From RUG334 sp045599645 (GTDB lineage Bacteria; Muiribacteriota; Ozemobacteria; Ozemobacterales; Ozemobacteraceae), in the NCBI GenBank assembly GCA_045599645.1, contig JAZRWI010000111.1, forward strand, positions 1 through 64,000: a stretch of DNA of 64,000 bases. Reading direction: 5' to 3'. This document shows positions 36,401 through 43,122 of this stretch, in pieces (the first letter of the stretch is position 1; every line of letters starts with the position of its first letter). Both the position numbers and the translations under genes were made by a program. The notes under the pieces are model-generated. The model was given only the letters and a program-made list of their open reading frames with translations, was not told where the DNA came from and did not search any database.

Positions 36401-38444
36401 AGAGACCATCACCCTGATTTGTATTACGGTTAACCTTATCTGGCATTGGAATAATGCCGGCATAAGGGCCAATAAAGTCAAGGTAAGACTTCTTGTTACC
36501 AAGGCTTATAACCTGTGGAGGTGTAGGAACGTTGATAACAGCGATCATAGCCTGACCTGGATTAGAATAGTTCAATTCTGTATATCCGGTAAACTTACCG
36601 ACACCATGTGAATAATAGCTTGCCGGCCAAGCGCTTACAAAATCATAACCAGCAATCCTAGCAGACCAGCTTGCCAAAGGAGTCAATATATTAGAGAAGT
36701 TTCTCAAACCAGATATTTCATTCCAGCCATCATCACAAATCTTACAGGTTACTGTGTAATAACGGGTAGCAAAGTTTTTACGACCAATTTCAGTTACATT
36801 ACCAGTAAGATAATCTTTTTCAAAAACAACCTTACCATATTCCTGACAATAAAGAAGCTGGAATGTAGTTTCTTTCTTGATTGTGTCATGAGCAGTCATT
36901 TTAATATCAATTGCCTGACCCGGCTTGAAATGAGCTGCAGGATTCCAATCTGATACATTAAGGCTTGGGTGGCTTATGGCAAAATACATGCTGCCGAAAC
37001 CGTCAGCGCCGATGTCATCAAGCTCAAGTGTTGTATTAGCATTAACAGAATTAAGAATATCAGAAACGTCATAAGAAATGTAGCTCTTTGAGGTAATAGG
37101 TGTGCCGCTTTTTTCATTGCGTTCAAACTTATAAACCTTTTTATTGGCTTTATCGTATGCGTAAACGATACCACCTTCCTGATCCCACTGGTTAGAAGCG
37201 CAGACAGCAGTAATGTTCATATTGCTGAGGTTTACGCCAGTAGCCTGCTGATACCATTCCTTGATGGTCTTGGTGCCGCAGCAGTAAACGTAGTCACTTG
37301 CGGAGTCTCTCAAAGAAATGCACAACCAGTTAGTATCTGTAGAAGCAGGATAACCAATCAATGGGTTCTCTGAACCAGGATTATAGGCTGCGTTGTTCAT
37401 GAGAATAGAGCCGTCAGTCTTTCCAACAGTGCGAGAATAGAAATAGGTTCTGTTTCCGCCGCCCTTCAATGGTGGCTGGAACGCAGTATCAGAAATCTTG
37501 GCCAATGCTTCAGCACTGCCGCTACCGCTTGCGCCGCCGCAACCGTCAAGACAACCTGCATAAACAGTTCTTTCAATATTTTCTTCCTTTGTCTGGGCAA
37601 CGGTATTGCCTTCTTCAAATCCGCCGCCTTCACTGCCTGTGCCATAACCAGGATTCTTCAGTGTTGCATCCTTTGGCTTCCATTGATAAAGATAATAGTC
37701 GTGGTATTTAGCCTGTACTCTATCACCCATTACATAATAGAATGAGCCACCGTTCTGACCGCTTTCAGTTCTAGAGGTCTTCCAGCAGGAATACCAGCTT
37801 TCGTTCGGGATCTTAAACCAAGGCTTACCGGAATATTCACCAAGAGTAGCTGCTGTGTTACCTGTCATTGCAGGCATAGTATAGCCAGAAGGCTTAGAGG
37901 TAGGAGTTCCCTGACCAGCGCCAGCGAAACCAGACCAGTTACCGCTACCACTTTGTTTAATGCCTCTGCCGGCAACACCGGAACGATATACGTCAGCGCA
38001 GTTACTGCGGTCGTTCAGTCTGGTCTTCCAGCTGCGGTGGTCATAATGGATATATGAGTGATAGCCATAGTCTGAAGCATTATTAGATACGCTACTGTCA
38101 AGAACCTGACGATACATTGGAGCAGTATCATAATACCAGTTGCCCTGGGTTTTTTCTGTGAAGGTATAAATAACTCTGTTTAAGTCTACGTCAAAGCCCA
38201 ATGTATTTTTGATATTGGATGCTGACAAAACCTTCGGTGCAGGATTATAGAATGCAGGAGTAGTAAGTTCAGGGTTATTTAGACGATAAACACCTTTGAG
38301 GGTATCGTTGCCTTCCCCGATAAGCAGATAGCATTCACCGTTACGCAAATATTCTGTTGACAGTGCGTGAACAGATGATGGCGAGCCAATGGCCAGCGAA
38401 AGGGCCATTAAACCCACAAAGCCCAAACAATTAAACTTTTTCAT
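33417..38444 (-). CDS. Large secreted protein, PilY1-position paralogue 1
   Basis: 1,675 aa; the signal peptide ends SSVHA before LSTEYLRNGECYLLIGEG. It shares most of its sequence with the next gene (28317-33323), including CLDGCGGASGSGS, YDKANKKVYKFERNEKSGTP, the DWDGDGRQGG calcium-loop-like motif, SPVYGKFIMTC and the ending DLNIRTLDKSISDSK. The copies differ by small insertions and many substitutions, so the duplication is not recent. It has its own promoter, is preceded by a terminator and comes directly after the PilX-like gene. Genomic position suggests a PilY1-like adhesin or pilus-tip protein; no known domain confirms that. AGGGAG provides the ribosome binding site. Confidence 0.85.
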   Translation of the reverse strand: MKKFNCLGFVGLMALSLAIGSPSSVHALSTEYLRNGECYLLIGEGNDTLKGVYRLNNPELTTPAFYNPAPKVLSASNIKNTLGFDVDLNRVIYTFTEKTQGNWYYDTAPMYRQVLDSSVSNNASDYGYHSYIHYDHRSWKTRLNDRSNCADVYRSGVAGRGIKQSGSGNWSGFAGAGQGTPTSKPSGYTMPAMTGNTAATLGEYSGKPWFKIPNESWYSCWKTSRTESGQNGGSFYYVMGDRVQAKYHDYYLYQWKPKDATLKNPGYGTGSEGGGFEEGNTVAQTKEENIERTVYAGCLDGCGGASGSGSAEALAKISDTAFQPPLKGGGNRTYFYSRTVGKTDGSILMNNAAYNPGSENPLIGYPASTDTNWLCISLRDSASDYVYCCGTKTIKEWYQQATGVNLSNMNITAVCASNQWDQEGGIVYAYDKANKKVYKFERNEKSGTPITSKSYISYDVSDILNSVNANTTLELDDIGADGFGSMYFAISHPSLNVSDWNPAAHFKPGQAIDIKMTAHDTIKKETTFQLLYCQEYGKVVFEKDYLTGNVTEIGRKNFATRYYTVTCKICDDGWNEISGLRNFSNILTPLASWSARIAGYDFVSAWPASYYSHGVGKFTGYTELNYSNPGQAMIAVINVPTPPQVISLGNKKSYLDFIGPYAGIIPMPDKVNRNTNQGDGLLKGLNYVNLDSLYFFMIENYPLDDGAQDPTAQPDWDGDGRQGGFITSIKDPAPKSEEHPDGVEYNWKTWMVMDLYGNAVCKLAQQSTTHNPYNYFYSPVYGKFIMTCSVKYHWYDYDALIFGSTIADLNDVLHTDEWGVPVAAGSISAQTSSNRLAQIKAKPEFTFMNNPTDSEGNPITVNYGPITAESQYLAMEPFVAGSGKDSLPTQNYQVANITRCDEIPGYATSSYLPDNNYWSSVPSDGCFGIEAGQSYFWRIDVASQTNMFRDISKTNSTTPTASNYNYIAHQMMTSGSPFYVNGNSNFKFLNNVGDVRWADNKILVSAKLIYKVPNGTTYKEISLPLTQGKSSTDFEQEFEIKDESSLFSLNSPIYSQTIGNLPPTDPFEARIEINMRREYKYDMWAYYNGQPTFSVTDLPGWLKITGSAKVIIVDTEKPSLDLAKTSPNNLFGITGRPLTVGVGPQGKTNPNFVSFTVTDNNPWEAVENQAGLSTSQHLQNYAINNGYNDNAQWGTKGVQTYAALFGPDSALKSTYDSIKSSLSSYTGVRNQIKTAKASHQKSSHLNLKPVFSRYARDVRLSFQSAKRDTTGGTKGKVTVDKASTLFNNLGRQFDADNKNNNFYAVHYHDGNKSSKYLDTFSQSYSNTVGGTVVYDSTIEYHVDTANLKIGSTGDNTVPDGYANNTPGYATFSGNSITEIRPYKFFVRMVDSSGNFVDNKELNLVLNVKDDIPPVGYGSVIDQKEKIASTFPYKTDSANGKYALSEKTPVYELNDQNYFVMGLDESLKRDNWTPSNTSAYGYVNDKSTNSYQAMRSMGDSITVAVNDDVYKAQIANNLSPRPTEDNVECTFNVYVSDNCGVATATLKFRYFNNDGRGASQQEMQKEIVSGFTNANAYIAGSQCASTTSSVNTVFRGQSNQFPMAIPITITATDNAREWDYYNGGSINSNGEWQWGTIIKGADANKTRVFKTSLPVYGSDLNIRTLDKSISDSKDNK

Positions 38445-38479
38445 AAAACTACTCCCTAGTAAATATTTTAATTCTAATT

Positions 38480-38507
38480 ATTATATGCAAGTATTGTACC
38501 TAATCAA
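38480..38507 (-). promoter_or_regulatory. Promoter of the 1,675-aa protein gene
   Basis: Minus-strand TTGATT at 38502-38507, 16-base spacer, TATAAT at 38480-38485, about 35 bases upstream of the ATG at 38444. Confidence 0.6.
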
Positions 38508-38545
38508 CAATAGCCATTAAATAGCTTAACGCCAGCTAAAACGTA

Positions 38546-38576
38546 AAAAAGTTTTTACATGATGTAAAAACTTTTT
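38546..38576 (-). terminator. Hairpin ending the prepilin operon
   Basis: A perfect 15-bp stem with a single-base loop: AAAAAGTTTTTACAT at 38546-38560 and its reverse complement at 38562-38576. It lies 11 bases past the PilX-like stop. The stem is T/A-rich, giving a U-tract in either direction. Confidence 0.7.
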
Positions 38577-38587
38577 CATACACTTAG

Positions 38588-39097
38588 TTAAGGTCTTAAA
38601 CTATTTCGTTGTAATTCAACAATACGGGTAACCGTCTTATCAATACCTCTTTTGTAAATGTCATCGTAAGCAGCGATGGCCTCGATATAAAGAACCTCAT
38701 CGCGCCACTTCTGGTCGGTGAGAATTGTCATACTAGCCAGCTGGAGATTCAAGCCGCTGTCATTAAAGCTTGATTTTGAATTTTTATCGCCCTTGATAGT
38801 AAATTCACTTGCATTAATAGTAAACTTTTTAAGGAATGAATCATCAGGCTTTGTGCACTTGGCAGCATCCATGCAGGCATAAAAATCTGCAGGATACAAC
38901 TGGAATTTAAGTAAGGCAATTTCTGTGATACCGTTGGCTAAGTATTCAAGCTTTATGCGTTCATCAACCTGAACAGTCTGAACCTTCGAGGTAGAGGTCA
39001 TTTTTGCATAGGCAAGCCCCATAACCAGAAGAACTGTTGCAAAAACGAGACAAAGAGCCATTACACTGCCTTTTTTGTTTTTATAAGCTGTTTTCAT
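38588..39097 (-). CDS. PilX/GspK-like minor prepilin
   Basis: 169 aa. The short basic leader ends KNKKG, followed by the hydrophobic helix SVMALCLVFATVLLVMGLAY, as in PilX/GspK-type proteins that lack the glutamate at +5. Prepilin peptidase would cut after the Gly. The rest is a small soluble domain with a possible Cys pair (ACMDAAKC). It starts two bases after the PilV-like gene and ends just before a terminator. In type IV pilus systems PilX primes pilus assembly with PilV, PilW and PilY1. Family assignment rests on the N-terminus and on gene order. Confidence 0.7.
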   Translation of the reverse strand: MKTAYKNKKGSVMALCLVFATVLLVMGLAYAKMTSTSKVQTVQVDERIKLEYLANGITEIALLKFQLYPADFYACMDAAKCTKPDDSFLKKFTINASEFTIKGDKNSKSSFNDSGLNLQLASMTILTDQKWRDEVLYIEAIAAYDDIYKRGIDKTVTRIVELQRNSLRP

Positions 39098-39099
39098 AG

Positions 39100-39657
39100 T
39101 TATCTCTTCCTTATGTCTGCTTTCAAAGAAGAAAGAGTGTAGTTTTTATCAACCTTACCACCCTTGTCTCTCCACACAACAGTAACAGTATATCTTTTAA
39201 CCATGTCATCAAATGTATAGGTTGGATAAGTCCAGCCCCATGCGCTTGGATTATTCTTGTTTTTTTCATCACCCTTCAAAGCAAAATCGCAGGTCGGAAC
39301 ACTAAAAGTTACTTTTTCCTTGGCTACTTCAAGCTTTGATTTAAAAACAACGCCGTCAAATGTTTCAGGGCCTAGCCTCAAAGTCAGCTGGTTTGTGGTG
39401 TTCTTGCTGGACAAGGTCTTTGTAGAATCACCACCGTGAGAACCTAATGGCATATCTTCAAATGGCATCTGAAGACACATATTCAGTTTTTCCTGACAGA
39501 GAGCAACTGCCTTCTGCGTGGATTCATCCTTTTCTGTTGCCTTAATGGAAGAGCTCATAACCCCCATGATAGGCAGGAAAGCAAAAGCCATCAGAACGCA
39601 TGCCAACATGATTTCCGTTAATGTAAAACCATTTCTCATTCTCTTAGTTGCTATCAT
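39100..39657 (-). CDS. PilV-like minor prepilin
   Basis: 185 aa with a textbook class III signal: MIATKRMRNG cleaved before FTLTEIMLACVLMAFAFLPI, with Glu at +5. The following ALCQEKLNMCLQMPF is typical of PilV/PulI-type minor pilins. The C-terminal domain (RYTVTVVWRDKGGK) is a beta-rich pseudopilin head. The start overlaps the stop of the PilW-like gene by four bases (ATGA). It probably forms a tip or priming complex with its neighbours. Confidence 0.85.
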   Translation of the reverse strand: MIATKRMRNGFTLTEIMLACVLMAFAFLPIMGVMSSSIKATEKDESTQKAVALCQEKLNMCLQMPFEDMPLGSHGGDSTKTLSSKNTTNQLTLRLGPETFDGVVFKSKLEVAKEKVTFSVPTCDFALKGDEKNKNNPSAWGWTYPTYTFDDMVKRYTVTVVWRDKGGKVDKNYTLSSLKADIRKR

Positions 39658-40472
39658 ATAGACGGCCTTTCTACATATTCAACAGAATTGTCGATTCTTG
39701 CCTTACAACCCATTTCGAGGATTGTCTTATCATGCTTTGGATTTTGCATCATGACGCTCAGACCAAAAATCGGTGATTTTTCAACACCAGCAACATTAGC
39801 TGTTGAGGAAGCTGCAAAAGACCAGTTTATTGTTATTGAAGCTACATCATGCAATTCAAAAGTATGAGGAACAGGAGCCAAGCCATACAATGACGGTTCA
39901 GCCTTGAAATTTTCCATTTTCAAATTACCCCAGTCTGGTGGAAATTCATTGCCAACAACCTTGAAGAAAACCTGATCGTCAGCAGATTTATCAACACGCA
40001 TCTGAAGGTCATACAAACCAGACTCTTTATTTGGATTCAAAAGAATACTATGGTAGAGCACAACACCTTTTTTCTTAGAAGGGAATTTGGTCATATCAGG
40101 CTTTGCAACAACGAATTCAGCCAGCCACTGCTTGGTTCCGTCTTTACCAGGAGTAACACAGATATTTTTATTGTTAGTTAAGCTGACAAATTTTGTGTTC
40201 TGGGTCTTTACCTGATTATTATTCTGGTTTCCTGCAATAGTAGGATCGATGGTAATAATATCAGAAGACTGTTCTACCCTTTCCTTCATCATAATGAAAA
40301 AGCGTTCGGCTTCCTTCTGACGCATGTATTTCCAGCTTCCGGAAACATACATTCTGCTGCCCATTCTATAAAGTGAGAATACAGCGCCAATAAAGAGCAT
40401 AAATATTGCTGTAGCAACAATCAGTTCTGCTACAGTAAAAGCTTTTTTATTTAGTTTTTTATCTATAAGCAT
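39654..40472 (-). CDS. PilW/PulJ-like minor prepilin
   Basis: 272 aa. The leader MLIDKKLNKKA is followed by FTVAELIVATAIFMLFIGAV, a type IV prepilin helix with Glu at +5; the residue before the cleavage site is Ala rather than Gly. A long helix and a large beta-rich domain follow, as in PilW/PulJ-type minor pilins. Gene order W, V, X matches known minor-pilin clusters. It lies 23 bp after an OmpH-like gene and overlaps the PilV-like gene. Confidence is high for prepilin and moderate for the PilW-like subtype. Confidence 0.82.
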   Translation of the reverse strand: MLIDKKLNKKAFTVAELIVATAIFMLFIGAVFSLYRMGSRMYVSGSWKYMRQKEAERFFIMMKERVEQSSDIITIDPTIAGNQNNNQVKTQNTKFVSLTNNKNICVTPGKDGTKQWLAEFVVAKPDMTKFPSKKKGVVLYHSILLNPNKESGLYDLQMRVDKSADDQVFFKVVGNEFPPDWGNLKMENFKAEPSLYGLAPVPHTFELHDVASITINWSFAASSTANVAGVEKSPIFGLSVMMQNPKHDKTILEMGCKARIDNSVEYVERPSI

Positions 40473-40495
40473 AGTTTCCTCAACAATCTTAGGGC

Positions 40496-41431
40496 TTAAA
40501 AGTCGAACTTCTGGAATTTCTTTTCGAGTCGTTCACCATTCTGTAATTGTTCTATTTTCATTATAACAGAATCAACCACATTATACACAGCAGAATCTAC
40601 ATTATATTTATTATATATTTTTTTTACAACTTCGGAAAGTATGCTATGGCCGCCAGTCAATACCAGTGGATAAGGCTTCATTGGCAACAGGTTCATAGCT
40701 TCCGGGTATCTCGTTACTTCCAGCCAGTTGATTATTTCTCTGGATGGAGGTGTTTCATCTAATGGACTATCAAGATTATTTTTGGCCAGGAAGGAATAGA
40801 AAAGCATGAAATTTACTCCTGGAATGCCCTGACCGTATATTTCGCTACCGATATAATTTTTCTTGTAAACGTATGGAGAAGGATTTGTTGCATTCAGCAC
40901 AACAGAATAATTCTTTTCTGCAGCAACTTCGTTAATAGCATCAAAGATTTCCTTTTCTATCTGTGCAGCAATTTCTAAGGTTTCTTTTGGGGAAGTTAAA
41001 TCGTAGCATTCATCCTGATGTCTTATTTCAAGAATCTTATCGCGAAGCTCCTTTTCTTTGGCGTAGGATTCTTCTGTCTTAGCCATAAGAAGCTTTTCTT
41101 TTTCTTCATCCATATTCACATAATATTCAGAGAAGGTGCCACGTTCTTCATAAAGCTTGTCTATTTGCCTTTCAAGCTCAACAATCTCGTTCTGTCTGTC
41201 TGGAGCAGAGGCTTTGATTTCAGCGCATTTATCAAGAAATTCAGCTTCAGTCAAACCAAACTCAACCCTATAGAAGCCGATTCTGTTAAAGTCAAACAAA
41301 GACATTTTTGGATGCAGGCACAAAGCCATGGACAAATCAATATACGCCACATCACTGGCATTGACTGCCCAGGTGCATTGAGCTGATACAAGCATGATGA
41401 ATAATGAAAGAATCAACCTATAAGTTTTCAT
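40496..41431 (-). CDS. OmpH/Skp-like periplasmic protein
   Basis: 311 aa; the signal peptide ends AQCTWA. It opens YIDLSMALCLHPKMSLFDF, then a coiled coil (residues about 65-130 with EIVELERQIDKLYEE) and KNYSVVLNATNPSPYVYKKN, the conserved OmpH-type strand. The C-terminal ~120 residues are extra relative to Skp, as in the paralogue at 27240-28190. The start overlaps the end of the upstream OmpH-like gene by four bases. It probably handles unfolded secreted partners such as the pilins and the large proteins encoded next to it. Confidence 0.72.
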   Translation of the reverse strand: MKTYRLILSLFIMLVSAQCTWAVNASDVAYIDLSMALCLHPKMSLFDFNRIGFYRVEFGLTEAEFLDKCAEIKASAPDRQNEIVELERQIDKLYEERGTFSEYYVNMDEEKEKLLMAKTEESYAKEKELRDKILEIRHQDECYDLTSPKETLEIAAQIEKEIFDAINEVAAEKNYSVVLNATNPSPYVYKKNYIGSEIYGQGIPGVNFMLFYSFLAKNNLDSPLDETPPSREIINWLEVTRYPEAMNLLPMKPYPLVLTGGHSILSEVVKKIYNKYNVDSAVYNVVDSVIMKIEQLQNGERLEKKFQKFDF

Positions 41432-42084
41432 TTTGTCGCTCCAGATTTCTGATAAAGAATAGCTTTATCAGATTTAGAAAAAATCAAAGCCATAATGGAA
41501 GCATTTTCCAGATATGCTTCCAGAATACGCGGGTCTTTTTTATACCAGAATTTATGCATATCATTGCCATTAAATTCCGGATATGGCGTATAATAGCGTG
41601 GCAGCTTATTAAGAACAAGTTTATCCTTATCATACAAAGGAATAAATATATCGTTACACATATCATCAATGATGGGGAACAGCTTACCATAGCCTGGATC
41701 ACCATTAGTCTGTATCAATTCTTCATTCTTTTCAAGCTTGTATTTAAGTTCAGCCTGTTTTTTATCAATGCTGGAAACAGAATTCCAAAAGCCTTCTTCA
41801 TCATCAATATCCTCATCAAGAACGCTCTTGGATTTTTCTGACTTTTTCTCAGTCATTTTTTCGATTTCAGCAGTCAGTGAAGCATTTTCAGCCTTTAAAG
41901 CTTTAACATCCTTCAGTTCATGCGGAGTATTATTGAAATGCCCTGTTTTAGGGTCGTAATTCCTCATCATCGGATGATTCATTAAAAGGCGTTCAAAATC
42001 AACTTCGCCAAAGGTTTGAGCACACAATGGCGCAGTCAAAAGAACCAAAGATAAAATTGTAAAAATTTTTAAACACTTTTTCAT
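41428..42084 (-). CDS. Short OmpH/Skp-like periplasmic protein
   Basis: 218 aa; the signal peptide ends LTAPLCA before QTFGEVDFERLLMNHPMMRNYD, the same opening pattern as the two longer OmpH-like proteins. A coiled coil (ALKAENASLTAEIEKMTEKK) follows, then a short domain without the extra C-terminal region. It has four-base ATGA overlaps with both neighbours, so translation is coupled from the lipoprotein gene through to the next OmpH-like gene. Confidence 0.68.
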   Translation of the reverse strand: MKKCLKIFTILSLVLLTAPLCAQTFGEVDFERLLMNHPMMRNYDPKTGHFNNTPHELKDVKALKAENASLTAEIEKMTEKKSEKSKSVLDEDIDDEEGFWNSVSSIDKKQAELKYKLEKNEELIQTNGDPGYGKLFPIIDDMCNDIFIPLYDKDKLVLNKLPRYYTPYPEFNGNDMHKFWYKKDPRILEAYLENASIMALIFSKSDKAILYQKSGATK

Positions 42085-42806
42085 TCTGGCAAATCCGGGA
42101 AATCAAAGGAATAAGGATCTATAACCAAATCAGGTCTGCGCAAAAGCCTTTTTTGACTCAGAAGGGTTTCTACAAGCGGATGATCTTCATAGATTGATAA
42201 CCTGTTACCGTTCACAGGATAAGCAGATAGAGAGATTATGTTACCAGGCAAGGGAAGCTGATAGGAAATCAGTGAGACCCAGCTCTGGGTAATGAATTCC
42301 TGAGCCCAGGGTTCCTTGGCATCACGGTAGATGCATCTTATACGGCTATCCTGTGCAATAACAAGCTGCCAGCAATTATTCTTCGAGTTTGCATCAAAGA
42401 ATAAGGCAATCTTCAGATAGTTCTGGTCTGAACCAATGATTATAGGGCTCTTTTCTTCGCTTGAAAGCTCTTTAGCAAGCTTAATGACAGATTTATTGTC
42501 AGGAACAACGCGCCAGTTAGCTCTTGAGGTCCAGCCGTCAAAGCTTGAAACAATTGATTTTAAGAAGGGAGTAAAGACCCCGGTCTTTATAACCCAGATA
42601 ATATCATCTGTAACTGACTTCTTAAAATGACCTTCAATAACCCCCACTTCAGCCATAGGGATTAAGGGAGCGTTGACAGGTATCTTAAAAAAAAGCTTAA
42701 GCTGCCAGTCGTGCAGAGCCAAGCTACAGGCTTCAGCCTGGCAGGAGCAAAGCAGAAGTGCAGCAACTAAAGAAAGCAAACAAATTTTTATTCGAATACG
42801 AAGCAT
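42081..42806 (-). CDS. Lipoprotein of unknown function, first gene of the prepilin operon
   Basis: 241 aa; the signal peptide ends in lipobox LLCSC (Cys22), followed by QAEACSLALHDW. The mature part contains GVIEGHFKKS, a NNCWQLVIAQDSRIRCIYRD segment and a proline-rich end. I recognise no family. It is the first of six tightly packed genes (lipoprotein, two OmpH-like, three prepilin-like). No ribosome binding site is visible before the ATG. It may be an outer-membrane pilot or assembly factor for the pilus, by position only. Confidence 0.65.
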   Translation of the reverse strand: MLRIRIKICLLSLVAALLLCSCQAEACSLALHDWQLKLFFKIPVNAPLIPMAEVGVIEGHFKKSVTDDIIWVIKTGVFTPFLKSIVSSFDGWTSRANWRVVPDNKSVIKLAKELSSEEKSPIIIGSDQNYLKIALFFDANSKNNCWQLVIAQDSRIRCIYRDAKEPWAQEFITQSWVSLISYQLPLPGNIISLSAYPVNGNRLSIYEDHPLVETLLSQKRLLRRPDLVIDPYSFDFPDLPE

Positions 42807-42813
42807 ATAAATT

Positions 42814-42841
42814 AAGTTAGCAAAATCGGTACCAAAGTCAA
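42814..42841 (-). promoter_or_regulatory. Weak promoter of the prepilin operon
   Basis: Minus-strand TTGACT at 42836-42841 (inside the palindrome), 16-base spacer, TAACTT at 42814-42819. The -10 ends seven bases before the ATG at 42806, again suggesting a near-leaderless message. The -10 is a poor match. Confidence 0.3.
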
Positions 42842-42867
42842 CAAAAACAAGTTTTTGTTGACTTTGG
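42832..42867. repeat. 36-bp palindrome between divergent operons
   Basis: A perfect 17-bp inverted repeat (CCAAAGTCAACAAAAAC and its reverse complement) around AA. Each arm carries a TTGACT -35-like hexamer on one strand. It sits between the divergent prepilin operon and the 4,042-aa protein gene. Operator or terminator-like structure. Confidence 0.7.
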
Positions 42868-42885
42868 CGGGATTAAGGGTTGGGA

Positions 42886-42969
42886 AGTCGCTACAGCGAC
42901 TATAAATTAGCCTGCGGCTGTCAGCGGCTGTTCTTTCTCGGCCAATAGCCAATAGTCAAAAGCGCATAG
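42886..42969. other. Mini-hairpins and heptad repeat in the divergent spacer
   Basis: AGTCGC-TACA-GCGACT (42886-42901) and AGCC-TGC-GGCT (42909-42919) are hairpins like those of the 56.5 kb and 58.2 kb arrays. Four degenerate 7-bp units starting CCAATAG, CCAATAG follow (42942-42969), matching 6200-6213. ACATCCACTGCTATA nearby also occurs, inverted, around 12703-12717. Confidence 0.5.
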
Positions 42970-43013
42970 AATCACACATCCACATCCACTGCTATAAAAT
43001 CATATATTTACTC

Positions 43014-43042
43014 TTGTACTTTTTTATAAGTTAGTTTATTAT
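43014..43042 (+). promoter_or_regulatory. Promoter of the 4,042-aa protein gene
   Basis: TTGTAC at 43014-43019, 17-base spacer, TATTAT at 43037-43042. Predicts a leader of about 75 bases to the ATG at 43123, which has GAGGAG close upstream. Confidence 0.6.
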
Positions 43043-43122
43043 GTTCGCAAGTATACTACAAAAAATCAAGAGATTTGATTGTTGCTGATTCTCTCCTAAT
43101 CGGCTCCAATCGAGGAGACAAG

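Noticed and set aside
28317..38444. Calling the tandem giants PilY1 outright
   Set aside because: Only the position after the prepilin genes supports it. I see no PilY1-type C-terminal domain that I can name, so function is left as inference.
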